NCBI GenBank assembly: GCA_035566895.1
Contig: DATMQA010000216.1
Location: 1-43,282, forward strand
Length of the DNA stretch: 43,282 bases
Direction of reading: 5' to 3'
Source of the DNA: DATMQA01 sp035566895
GTDB taxonomy: Bacteria; Verrucomicrobiota; Verrucomicrobiia; Limisphaerales; UBA8199
Below are positions 27,287-34,956 of the stretch, in pieces. Each line of letters opens with the position of its first letter. Position 1 is the first letter of the stretch. The translations under genes and the position numbers were made by a program. The notes under the pieces were generated by a model that was given only the letters and a program-made list of their open reading frames with translations, made no database searches and was not told where the DNA came from.

Positions 27287-27973
27287 ATGGCCCAGGCCAA
27301 ACCAGACTCAACTAAAGACAATCGGACAAGGATTCTGCTGGTGGACGACCACGCGGTGGTGCGTTACGGCATGGCCCAGCTCATCAACCACCAGGGCGAT
27401 TTGATGGTGTGCGGGGAGGAGGAAGATGCCGGCAAGGCCCTCAGCGCCATTGCCAAACTCAAACCGGACCTGGTGATCGCCGACATTTCCCTCAAAGACA
27501 GCAGCGGGCTGGAGTTGATGCGCAATATCAAAGCGCAATATTCGGGCCTGCCGGTGTTGGTGGTCAGCACTCATGACGAAACGATCTACGCCGAAATTGC
27601 TTTCCGGGCCGGCGCCCTGGGGTATGTGATGAAACAGGACGCGCTGGACAAAGTGTTGCCGGCGATCCGGCGGGTCTTGAGCGGAAATATCTATGTCAGC
27701 GAGGCGCTCGGGGCGCGGATGCTTCAGCAGCAAGTGCGGGGCAAATCCGACATTCACGAATCGCCGGTCAAGGACCTCAGCGACCGCGAATTGGAAGTTT
27801 TCTCCCTGATTGGGCAGTGGAAAAAGACCAGCGAAATCGCTCAGGAATTGCATCTGAGCGTCAAGACGATTGAGTATTACCGCGAGCAGATTAAGCGGAA
27901 GCTCAACCTGAAGAACTCCGCGGAGTTAACGCAGCGCGCCACCGCCTGGGTGCAGCGCGAGCAACCGACCTGA
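27287..27973 (+). CDS. NarL/FixJ-type response regulator
   Basis: A 228-residue DNA-binding response regulator. The receiver has the acidic pair Asp20-Asp21 in ILLVDDHAVVR, the phosphoacceptor Asp66 in LVIADISLKDSSGLE, the Ser/Thr switch in VVSTHDE and the conserved Lys in GYVMKQDAL. The C-terminal LuxR/GerE helix-turn-helix includes DLSDRELEVFSLIGQWKKTS and IAQELHLSVKTIEYYREQIK, near residues 160-205. It is a standalone gene, preceded by a REP-like element and a leader hairpin. Its stop lies 37 bases from the stop of the convergent hybrid kinase. The partner kinase is unknown; the kinases to its right are candidates by position only. Confidence 0.93.
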   Translation: MAQAKPDSTKDNRTRILLVDDHAVVRYGMAQLINHQGDLMVCGEEEDAGKALSAIAKLKPDLVIADISLKDSSGLELMRNIKAQYSGLPVLVVSTHDETIYAEIAFRAGALGYVMKQDALDKVLPAIRRVLSGNIYVSEALGARMLQQQVRGKSDIHESPVKDLSDRELEVFSLIGQWKKTSEIAQELHLSVKTIEYYREQIKRKLNLKNSAELTQRATAWVQREQPT

Positions 27974-28010
27974 GCGGGTTGAACCGTTCCAGGCCGGCTT
28001 GGGGCGGAGG

Positions 28011-30806
28011 CTAGGCTAAAGCCGGTTCGTGCTGGGCAGCAGCTATTTGTTCAGGGGACGGGCCTGGCGAGTCGAGGACCTGGCGGACAAGCTGGGCCAG
28101 TTGAAGCGGGTTGTAAGGCTTGGGGATGAACGCGGCACCCTCATGGCTGAGCTCGCTGCCCATGATTTCCTCACTATAACCGCTGGAGTAGATGACTTTG
28201 AGGTCCGGCCTCCGTTTTCTGAGTTGGCGGCTCAGGTCGCGTCCGCTCATCCCGTCGGGCATCACCATGTCGGTCAAGAGCAGATCGACCTGGCCGTTGT
28301 GCTTGTCCCAAACCTGAAGGGCTTCGACGCCCGAGGCGGCTTCGACCACGCGATATTTATACTGGGAAAGAACCTCGCGAATGAGCTCCCGCAGGGCGTG
28401 ATCATCTTCGACGAGGAAGATAATCTCCTGCCTGCCCAGCGACGCGGCGCCGTTGGTGTGGGATTGGTCGGCTGGTTTGGGGGCTTCGGCGGTAGCCGGG
28501 AAGTAGATTTTAAAGGTGGTGCCTCGGCCGGGTTCGCTGGTGACCTCGATCCAGCCTTTGTGCTGCTTGACAATGCCATAGACCGTCGCCAGGCCGAGGC
28601 CGGTGCCTTTGCCGACCTCTTTGGTAGTAAAGAAGGGCTCGAAAATCCGTTCCAAAGTCTTGCGGTCCATGCCGCAGCCGGTATCCGCCACACTAAGGCA
28701 GATGAAGCGGCCGGTGCGGGCGTCCGCGTGGTGCCGCGTGTAAGCTTCGTCGATCTCAGCGCTGGAGGTCGCGATGAGGAGCCGGCCGCCTTTGGGCATG
28801 GCATCCCGGGAATTGACCGCCAAATTCATCACGACCTGTTCCAACATGCCGGTATCGGCCTCGATGGCGGGCAGGGTGGCCGCATATTCGGTTTCCAGCG
28901 CGATGTCTTCGCCGACGAGCCGCCCAAGCATTTTGACCAGGTTCTGGAGCACCGAATTCAGGTCGAGAAGTTTGGGCTGAATGACCTGCTTGCGGCTGAA
29001 CAGCAGTAATTGCCGGGTGAGGGTGGCGGCCCGCTGCGCCGCCACCGAAATCTGCTTGAGGGGGCCGGTGGCGGTCGCGTCCGCCGACCAGCGCGCCAGC
29101 AGACTTTCCGAATAGCCCTGGATGACCGTAAGAATGTTGTTGAAATCGTGGGCGACACCGGCCGCCAATTGGCCGACCGATTCCAGCTTTTGGGCATGGC
29201 GGAGCTGGGATTCCAGATTGAGCACCTCGGTGATGTCCGCCCCATAGACGTGCACCACGTGGCTGGCGGCGATGGGGAAAAACGACCAGGTGAGAATCCG
29301 GTTGTGCGTGGCGATTTCCAGGCCCAGCCGTTTTTGCCCGCTGGCCAGGCATTCCCGCACAATCGTGCTCGCGTCCGGCGGGAGAATCGAGATCAGGTCC
29401 GGCTTGCCCAGGGATTTGACCATCTCCTGGGCGGCGTTGTTGGCGTAAGTAAGGGTTCCGTCTCCGCTAAACTCGAGCACCGGGTTGGGACTGAGCTGGG
29501 GAAAGGCGGCGAGTTTCTGGATTTGAACTTCGGCCAGCTTATGATCGGTCACGTCGATGAGGGTGCCCGAGAGGCCGCCGGCGGTGCCCTCCGGGTTAAG
29601 GATGGGCTGGGCAAAGACTTCGAGCCAGCGCACCTTGCCTCCCTGCGTGACGAACCGCGTTTCATACCGGCAGTAGTCGATGTTCCGCTCAATCAGTTTG
29701 AGGAAAATATGGCGGTTATGCTCCTGGTCTTCGGGGTACACGTATTCCAGGAAAAAAGTCCCCAGGGTCTGCTTGATCTCAAAGCCCGTCACCGCCGTCC
29801 ACGCCGGGTTGAGGAACACCCAGTTGCCGAAGGCGTCCATTTGGAAAATCACTTCCTTGATGCTTTCCACCACCGAGCGGTATTTGCCTTCGCTGCGGTC
29901 GAGGGCCTCCTCGGAACGTTTGCGTTGGATGCACAGGGCGACACCGTTGGCGACGGAGCCCAATTCCTGAAGAATCTGCTCGGTGAGGGGTTGCTGCGTA
30001 AACAGCGACATGAGCCCGACCAATTGGTCTTCCAGCACGAGCGGAAAGGCGGCGTATGAAGCCAGGCCTTCGCGCTTGACCCACTCCTGGTCCACCGGCG
30101 CATCGTCGCGGAGCAGTTGTTTGAGCAGGAGCGGCTTGCCTTGGGCTAGCGCGGCCGGGTCCAATTTGACCGGGGGCAGCGTCTGGTTTGGGGCCAGGCT
30201 CTCACAAATCGGGCCGGCGGTGGCGCGCGGGCGAAACGTTTTGTCCGCCGGCTCATACGTCGCGATCTGGGCCGCGGCGGCATTGAGGTATTGGACCATC
30301 GCCCGGGCGCAGCTTGCCAGCAGCGCATCGAGGGAATCGCGGCGGGCCAGTCCCAGACCTACTTCGGCGCCAAAGGCGGCGAGGCGAGCTTGCTCGAAAG
30401 CCGCAACCGCGGCTGCCCGTTTGCGCTGTAACGCATACCGGATGCTTCGCCCGAGGGAATCGGCGCGGAATTGACCCTTGATCAGGTAATCGGAGGCGCC
30501 GGCTTGCATCGCTTCGACATCAATCTGGTGTCCGCCGGTGCCCGTCAGCAGAATGATCGGGGCCGGGCAGCCCCGGTCCACTGCGGCGCGCAACAGCTCC
30601 AGGCCGGTCTTGGCGCCTAAGCGGTAATCGACCAGGCAAACGTCATGCTGGTTGCGGCAGATCGCCGCCAGACCGGTTTCAAACGTTTTCGTCCAATCCA
30701 AAGTAAATTGGTTGCCCGGGATTTCCGCAAACAGATCATGGATGATGAGGTAATCGTCCTCGTCATCCTCGACCAGCAGCACCTTGATCAGGCCCGTCGT
30801 TACCAT
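28011..30806 (-). CDS. Hybrid sensor histidine kinase (REC-GAF-PAS-PAS-HisKA-HATPase-REC)
   Basis: About 931 residues, cytoplasmic, with no membrane segment. Order: receiver at about 8-120 (VLLVEDDEDDYLI, phosphoacceptor in VCLVDYRLG), GAF at about 150-300, PAS near 310-430 (MDAFGNWVFLNPAWTAVTGF), a second PAS-like region to about 530, HisKA with phosphoacceptor His553 in AAGVAHDFNNILTVIQGY, HATPase with DTGCGM and GKGTGLGLATVYGIVKQHKG, and a C-terminal receiver (LLLTDMVMPDGMSG). The start at 30806 is favoured because it lies 8 bases after the stop of the preceding receiver gene and opens straight into the receiver domain. The frame is open upstream, but that part overlaps the neighbouring gene. 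It is the last gene of a three-gene leftward operon, and the double receivers suggest a phosphorelay. Confidence 0.93.
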   Translation of the reverse strand: MVTTGLIKVLLVEDDEDDYLIIHDLFAEIPGNQFTLDWTKTFETGLAAICRNQHDVCLVDYRLGAKTGLELLRAAVDRGCPAPIILLTGTGGHQIDVEAMQAGASDYLIKGQFRADSLGRSIRYALQRKRAAAVAAFEQARLAAFGAEVGLGLARRDSLDALLASCARAMVQYLNAAAAQIATYEPADKTFRPRATAGPICESLAPNQTLPPVKLDPAALAQGKPLLLKQLLRDDAPVDQEWVKREGLASYAAFPLVLEDQLVGLMSLFTQQPLTEQILQELGSVANGVALCIQRKRSEEALDRSEGKYRSVVESIKEVIFQMDAFGNWVFLNPAWTAVTGFEIKQTLGTFFLEYVYPEDQEHNRHIFLKLIERNIDYCRYETRFVTQGGKVRWLEVFAQPILNPEGTAGGLSGTLIDVTDHKLAEVQIQKLAAFPQLSPNPVLEFSGDGTLTYANNAAQEMVKSLGKPDLISILPPDASTIVRECLASGQKRLGLEIATHNRILTWSFFPIAASHVVHVYGADITEVLNLESQLRHAQKLESVGQLAAGVAHDFNNILTVIQGYSESLLARWSADATATGPLKQISVAAQRAATLTRQLLLFSRKQVIQPKLLDLNSVLQNLVKMLGRLVGEDIALETEYAATLPAIEADTGMLEQVVMNLAVNSRDAMPKGGRLLIATSSAEIDEAYTRHHADARTGRFICLSVADTGCGMDRKTLERIFEPFFTTKEVGKGTGLGLATVYGIVKQHKGWIEVTSEPGRGTTFKIYFPATAEAPKPADQSHTNGAASLGRQEIIFLVEDDHALRELIREVLSQYKYRVVEAASGVEALQVWDKHNGQVDLLLTDMVMPDGMSGRDLSRQLRKRRPDLKVIYSSGYSEEIMGSELSHEGAAFIPKPYNPLQLAQLVRQVLDSPGPSPEQIAAAQHEPALA

Positions 30807-30814
30807 ACCTCTTC

Positions 30815-31267
30815 TTATTTCAGCCCAGGCAGTTGGACGGTTCGAAACCAATATTGGCCCAATACCCGGAACACGTTTACCAGCGCATCGAACTGGACCG
30901 GCTTGGAGACAAAGGAGTTGGCTCCCAGATCGTAGAGGTTGGCGATGTCGGTGTCCGCCTTGGACGTCGTCAGCACCACCACCGGGATGCGGCGCAGGAC
31001 CGGGTCGGCCTTGATTTGGCGCAGGGCTTCCCGCCCATCCTTTTTGGGCATATTCAAATCCAGCAGGATCAATCCCGGGCGCGGGGCAGGGGCCGCCGAT
31101 TGATATTTGCCGCGGTGCAGGAGGTAATCCAATAACTCCTCTCCGTTTTCAACGAACCGAAGTTCGCCCTCCCAGCCGCAATCGGCCATGGCATCCTTGA
31201 CCAGCAGCCGGTCGTCGGAATCGTCTTCGGCGAGCAATACTATGTGTGGTTTCGGGGTCTCATTCAT
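30815..31267 (-). CDS. Single-domain response regulator (Rcp1/CheY-like)
   Basis: A 150-residue stand-alone receiver without an output domain. Acidic residues are in LLAEDDSDDR, phosphoacceptor Asp70 in ILLDLNMPKKDG, the switch Thr in VVLTTSKAD and the conserved Lys in FVSKPVQF. The pattern DIANLYDLGANSFVSKP is typical of Rcp1-type regulators paired with phytochrome-like kinases. Its start overlaps the stop of the upstream kinase by 8 bases, and its stop is 8 bases from the hybrid kinase start, so the three are translationally linked. It likely relays phosphate between the two kinases or titrates it. Confidence 0.93.
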   Translation of the reverse strand: MNETPKPHIVLLAEDDSDDRLLVKDAMADCGWEGELRFVENGEELLDYLLHRGKYQSAAPAPRPGLILLDLNMPKKDGREALRQIKADPVLRRIPVVVLTTSKADTDIANLYDLGANSFVSKPVQFDALVNVFRVLGQYWFRTVQLPGLK

Positions 31268-32972
31268 ATAATGGTGGTTTTGGTAAGGACTGGCGGACGG
31301 GTAGAGTCACCGTGAAAGTCGAGCCGTGGCCGGGGATGCCTTTGGCCGTAATCGTTCCCTTGTGGCGGTCGGCGATGCGGCGGCACACCGCCAGGCCCAC
31401 CCCGGTCCCTTCGTATTCACCCCGCCCATGCAACCGCTGAAATACCACAAATATCTTCTCCGCATACTGGTCCTCAAACCCGATGCCGTTGTCCGCGACG
31501 GTCAGTTCGCAAAACAGCTCGCCCGCGAGCGTGGTGATGAGCCGCGAATCGATTTTGATCACCGGTTGCGCGCCGGCGGCTTGGAATTTCAGCGCGTTGC
31601 CAATCAGGTTGAGCATCAGTTGCCGCATTTGGCTCGGATCGGCGTCGATTGTGTGAAGCTCTCCGATCTCCACCCGGGCCGCGCTTTTCTCGATCCGCAC
31701 CTCCAAATCGCCCAGCACTTCCCGGGTGATGCGCCCCAGGTCGGCCGGCACGAACGGTTCGGAGCTGCGAATGACCCGCGAAAAAGTCAGCAAGTCGTCG
31801 ATCAGCGTCCGCATCCGCGCCGCCGCGCCCTGCATCCGGTCCAGGTAATCCCGTGAGTCGGTCGAAAGCACCGGTTCGAGCTTGGTCTTCACCCGGTCGC
31901 CGAAGGCCTGGATCTTGCGCAGCGGCTCCTGCAGATCATGCGACGCCACAAACGCAAATTGTTCCAGCTCGGCATTCGAACGCGCCAGCTCGGCCGCGTT
32001 TTGCGCCAGCGCGTCCTCCGCCCGCTTGCGTTCGGTGATGTCTTTGAACATCAGCACCGAGCCGGTCTGCACCCCGCTCTCCTCGATGATCGTGCGCACA
32101 AATTCCACCGGGAAGCGGCTGCCGTCTTTGCGATAGAATACCGATTCGCCCGCATCCTCGCCGGGGCCGGCCGCGCCATTGGGATAAAAGATTTCCTTTT
32201 CGCTCCTTCCAATTAATTCCTCCAGCGGCCACCCGGTCACCTGCGCCACCACCGGGTTGACAAACGTTGCCTTCCCTTCGCGGTCCATGCCGCAGATGCC
32301 CTCACCGGCCGAGTTGAGGATCAGCTCATACCGGTGTTGGAGCGCCTCCAATTCCTCGCTGCGCGCCTGCACATGCATCTCCAGGACCGTCTTGGAGCTT
32401 TCCAGCGACTGCCGCTGCTGCGAGAATGACCGCTCCACCTTTTTTCTCGAGTTAAGTTCCGCTTGCAACCCCGCCTTCTGTTGCGTCAGATCCGCGAATT
32501 GGGCCCGGATCTCCGCCAGGTTCTTCGCCAGCGCTTCCTCGGTCCTGTGGCTGTCGCCTAGCTGGGCCTGCAACGCCGCGCAAACTTCCGTCCTCCACCG
32601 CGCTTCATCCTCCGCCTTCTTCAACCGGTGACGCCACACCCGCCGCCAGCCCGCTACCCCGCCTGAGAGCGCCAGCAGCGCCGTCGCGCTGCTCACCGTT
32701 GCGATCGCGCCAATCTGCCACGCAATGGTGCCAAATTGCTCCGACACCGCGCGGCCGCCGCTCTCACGGTCCGCGGCCGTCCCGAAATGGCGGAAGGCCG
32801 CCAGCTCCGAAAACGATTTGTTGCCCACCGCCAGGACGTAGGCCAGCGCCGCCAAACATACGGCCGTCGTCGCTCCCGCCCAGGCAAAGGCCCGTTTCGG
32901 TGAGGCCAGTTCCTCCGGCGCCGGCGCGCGCTCGCCCGTCGCAGCACCCGTTAAAATCGCTGTGTCGTTCAT
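31260..32972 (-). CDS. Membrane sensor histidine kinase (2 TM, coiled coil, PAS, HisKA, HATPase)
   Basis: About 570 residues from the preferred ATG at 32972 (MNDTAIL), which has GGAAG about 8 bases upstream; the frame is open to 33080. There are two membrane helices near residues 28-50 and 83-108, then a coiled coil to about 210, and PAS near 214-325 (ILNSAGEGICGMDREGKATF). The phosphoacceptor is His345 in FVASHDLQEPLRKIQAFGD. The ATPase domain has NLIGNALKF, VADNGIGFED and EGTGVGLAVCRRIADRHKG. The HisKA/HATPase type matches phytochrome-like kinases that phosphorylate single-domain receivers, consistent with the receiver overlapping its 3' end by 8 bases. The signal sensed is unknown. A large inverted nonamer array lies in the gap upstream. 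Confidence 0.92.
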   Translation of the reverse strand: MNDTAILTGAATGERAPAPEELASPKRAFAWAGATTAVCLAALAYVLAVGNKSFSELAAFRHFGTAADRESGGRAVSEQFGTIAWQIGAIATVSSATALLALSGGVAGWRRVWRHRLKKAEDEARWRTEVCAALQAQLGDSHRTEEALAKNLAEIRAQFADLTQQKAGLQAELNSRKKVERSFSQQRQSLESSKTVLEMHVQARSEELEALQHRYELILNSAGEGICGMDREGKATFVNPVVAQVTGWPLEELIGRSEKEIFYPNGAAGPGEDAGESVFYRKDGSRFPVEFVRTIIEESGVQTGSVLMFKDITERKRAEDALAQNAAELARSNAELEQFAFVASHDLQEPLRKIQAFGDRVKTKLEPVLSTDSRDYLDRMQGAAARMRTLIDDLLTFSRVIRSSEPFVPADLGRITREVLGDLEVRIEKSAARVEIGELHTIDADPSQMRQLMLNLIGNALKFQAAGAQPVIKIDSRLITTLAGELFCELTVADNGIGFEDQYAEKIFVVFQRLHGRGEYEGTGVGLAVCRRIADRHKGTITAKGIPGHGSTFTVTLPVRQSLPKPPLYE

Positions 32973-33133
32973 CCGAAATTCTTCCAACCAGCCGTCCGAT
33001 TTTGCGCCCGAGCCAATCACTCTCTCACTCAGGCGCTTCCACGATTCGGGAATAGAAAATTCCCTCTTCCGCAATAGCATGATCCAGACCAGTACGCCCC
33101 GGTCTCAGCGCCCGGAAACCAGCGCTTAGCCCT

Positions 33134-33310
33134 GAGTTAAGTGGGTTAATTGGGTCATTTGAGTTGATTGAGTTAATTGCGGGAATTGGGTTAATTGAGT
33201 TAGTTGGCCAACCCCTTGTCATAAAACGAGACAGTCCGCGTCGAGCTAACTTCCCCGCTTAACCCAATTAACTCAATTAACCCAATCAACCCAATTAACT
33301 CAATCAACCC
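33134..33310. repeat. Inverted pair of nonamer arrays, GRGTTAATT family
   Basis: The left arm (33134-33205) holds eight units in exact 9-base phase: GAGTTAAGT, GGGTTAATT, GGGTCATTT, GAGTTGATT, GAGTTAATT, GCGGGAATT, GGGTTAATT, GAGTTAGTT. The right arm (33257-33310) holds six units of the reverse complement: GCTTAACCC, AATTAACTC, AATTAACCC, AATCAACCC, AATTAACTC, AATCAACCC. The spacer is 51 bases. The arms can pair into a long imperfect hairpin. The array fills much of the gap between the divergent kinase and DUF2007-like genes and is strikingly AT-rich for this DNA. Confidence 0.9.
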
Positions 33311-33407
33311 CGTCCCCGCCCAGCGTTCCCCCGGGGTTGCGTTCCGGGTCTTTCCCGGATTGCTCGCGCGCCTCGTCAATGAGAGCGTTGAACCAGCTTA
33401 GAATTTT

Positions 33408-33617
33408 ATGAAACTTTTGTTTTCCTCCTCCAACATCATCGAGCTTCAGCGCGTAGCTCAGAAGCTGAACGCGGCCGGGATTGCCTGCCGGGTGCGCGGC
33501 GACTCGGCCACCGAGACCGCTGAGGAACCCGGCTCTTATCCGGGCCTCTGGATCCAGGATGAAGCCGAGTATCGCACCGCCTGCGTCATCTTTACTTCCG
33601 GAAATGCCCGTGGCTGA
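33408..33617 (+). CDS. DUF2007-like small protein
   Basis: A 69-residue protein resembling the DUF2007 (putative signal-transducing) family. It has a short strand MKLLFSSSNIIELQRVAQKL, then GIACRVRGDS, and an ending around LWIQDEAEYRTACVIF, matching the ferredoxin-like layout in which residues near Trp-Ile-x-Asp precede the last helix. It has no membrane segment. It lies 28 bases before a receiver gene in the same direction, in a region full of two-component genes. That supports a regulatory role without defining it. The function of the family is not established. Confidence 0.65.
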   Translation: MKLLFSSSNIIELQRVAQKLNAAGIACRVRGDSATETAEEPGSYPGLWIQDEAEYRTACVIFTSGNARG

Positions 33618-33645
33618 ACCCTCAACGCTGATTTAGGAATCGCTT

Positions 33646-34101
33646 ATGTGGAACAAATTCCTTCATGTGGATGATGAGCCCGCCTGGGGCCTGACCGTCG
33701 GCACCTTTTTGAAACTGGCCGGTTTCAGGGTCGTTACCGCCGGCAGCGCCGCCGAAGCGAAGGTTCGCGCCGACGGCGGCGGCCTGGGCGCGATCATCCT
33801 GGACGTCAACCTGGCCGGCGAAGACACCGTTCAACTGTTGAAGTCCCTGAAAATAACTCGCCCCGAGGCGCCCGTCATTCTTTACACCGGACTCGAGCAC
33901 GACGCCGAACCGGTTCATCGCCTGATGGAGCAGGGCGCCGATTACTATTTGCGAAAGGGCAACCTGCGGGCCCTGGTCGAATGCATCCAGGCCTTGGCGC
34001 GCAAGCTCAGCCCCACCGCACCCCGCGCCGCCGAGCCCCGCGCCGCCGAGCCCCGCCCCCGGCTTGACCCGCTCCAGACCAGCGCCTGGCAAGTCGTCTG
34101 A
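33646..34101 (+). CDS. Single-domain response regulator with Pro/Ala tail
   Basis: A 151-residue receiver-only protein. The acidic pair is in FLHVDDEPAW (Asp9-Asp10), phosphoacceptor Asp53 in AIILDVNLAGED, the switch Thr in ILYTGLEHD and the conserved Lys in YYLRKGNL. The last 30 residues repeat RAAEP and are probably disordered. It is a close paralogue of the next receiver (34381-34764): both share VDDEPxW, IILDVNLAG, ILYTGxEHD and LRK. A 9-base array and a 280-base gap separate the two. No output domain is present, so it must act through protein contacts. Confidence 0.9.
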   Translation: MWNKFLHVDDEPAWGLTVGTFLKLAGFRVVTAGSAAEAKVRADGGGLGAIILDVNLAGEDTVQLLKSLKITRPEAPVILYTGLEHDAEPVHRLMEQGADYYLRKGNLRALVECIQALARKLSPTAPRAAEPRAAEPRPRLDPLQTSAWQVV

Positions 34102-34122
34102 ATCGGCCCGCGTCACCCCGGG

Positions 34123-34292
34123 TTAACTGAGTTAACTGAGTTAACCCATTTAACCCATTTAACTCAGTTACCCCATTTACCCCAATTAACTCATTTACCC
34201 CAGTTAACTCATTTACCCCAGTTAACCCATTTAACTCTTTTAACTCTTTTAACCATTTAACCCTGGTCTCGTCGGTCTGATCGGTCTGGTCA
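34123..34292. repeat. Direct nonamer array (TTAACYCAN) followed by a second nonamer family
   Basis: Fourteen consecutive 9-base units run from 34123 to 34248: TTAACTGAG twice, TTAACCCAT twice, TTAACTCAG, TTACCCCAT, TTACCCCAA, TTAACTCAT, TTACCCCAG, TTAACTCAT, TTACCCCAG, TTAACCCAT, TTAACTCTT twice. An 8-base unit and a partial unit follow to 34265. Immediately afterwards come GTCTCGTCG, GTCTGATCG and GTCTGGTCA (34266-34292), also in 9-base phase. The array begins 21 bases after a receiver gene and ends about 90 bases before its paralogue. Confidence 0.92.
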
Positions 34293-34380
34293 CCCGTTGA
34301 CATCCCCAATGCCTCCCCGTAATGTCCCTGCCTGATGCGTTCAGCAACTGCCCTTCCTTTCGCACACCCGGAGAACTCCT

Positions 34381-34764
34381 ATGCCTAAAAAAATCCTTTT
34401 CGTGGACGATGAACCCGACTGGCGCCAGATCCCCATCATCTTCCTCAAAGACGCCGGTTACGAAGTCCTCACCGCCAAAGACCCCGCTGATGCCGTCGCC
34501 CAGGCCAAAAACGCCAAGCTCGATTTGATTATCCTCGATGTCAACCTCGCCGGCCAGAGCGGCGTTGACCTCCTCAAAGTTTTAAAAAAAGACCACGCCA
34601 CCGTCCCGTTCATCCTCTACACCGGCATGGAGCACGATGACCAAACCGTTCAGACCATGCTCCAGGCTGGCGCCGACCTCTACCTGCGCAAAACCACCAT
34701 GGAAGAAATGCTCCGCGCCGTCCAAAACATCCTCGACCGCCACTCCCGCGCTCCCCACGCCTGA
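34381..34764 (+). CDS. Single-domain response regulator
   Basis: A 127-residue receiver-only protein. Acidic residues are in ILFVDDEPDWR (Asp9-Asp10), phosphoacceptor Asp53 in LIILDVNLAGQSG, the switch Thr in ILYTGMEHDD and the conserved Lys in YLRKTTMEEM. The length is a bare receiver domain. It is paralogous to the preceding receiver, with the same atypical sequence after the phosphoacceptor (DVNLAG instead of the usual D-x-x-M-P). A GGAG (GGAGAACTCCT) lies just upstream of the ATG. It has no adjacent kinase on the same transcript. Confidence 0.92.
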   Translation: MPKKILFVDDEPDWRQIPIIFLKDAGYEVLTAKDPADAVAQAKNAKLDLIILDVNLAGQSGVDLLKVLKKDHATVPFILYTGMEHDDQTVQTMLQAGADLYLRKTTMEEMLRAVQNILDRHSRAPHA

Positions 34765-34782
34765 TTCGAACCCAAATCATTG

Positions 34783-34832
34783 CGTAGCGCAGGCGTCCGC
34801 GCCCTGCGAGTTCAACGGGCGTCCGCGCCCGT
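34783..34832. repeat. REP-like palindromic element
   Basis: The sequence GTAGCGCAGGCGTCCGCG continues CCCTGCGAGTTC and then contains a second hairpin, ACGGGCG-TCCG-CGCCCGT, with a perfect seven-base stem. Its first half has the same frame (GTAGCGCAG...CTGCGAGTTC) as the element at 26983-27010 but with altered stem bases, suggesting compensatory change within one family. It lies between two receiver genes. Confidence 0.65.
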
Positions 34833-34956
34833 CCTTGACCTGCGGCCTTGCCTCGAATTGCCTCGCCGCTCTGCCCCCTTCAGCCGAAACCCAATCCCTG
34901 CGGGTTACACCCCATTATCGAACTTTCGCGTCTGCGCCATACTCCTATATTACTTT

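Noticed and set aside
28029..29009. A 326-codon open frame antisense to the hybrid kinase, and similar long frames opposite the giant gene (6374-7522)
   Set aside because: They show no signal peptides, motifs or start sites of their own and mirror well-supported genes on the other strand.
33134..34292. Nonamer arrays as a CRISPR array or plasmid-type iterons
   Set aside because: Units are 9 bases with no variable spacers between them, no cas genes are present, and no replication initiator gene is nearby.
34763..34785. GATTCGAACCC resembling a reverse-oriented tRNA T-arm
   Set aside because: The flanking bases do not form a T stem, anticodon arm or acceptor stem on the minus strand.
34780..34956. 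Upstream extension of the receiver gene at 34957
   Set aside because: The stretch overlaps the REP-like palindrome and precedes the first strand of the receiver; the ATG at 34957 gives a normal receiver start.
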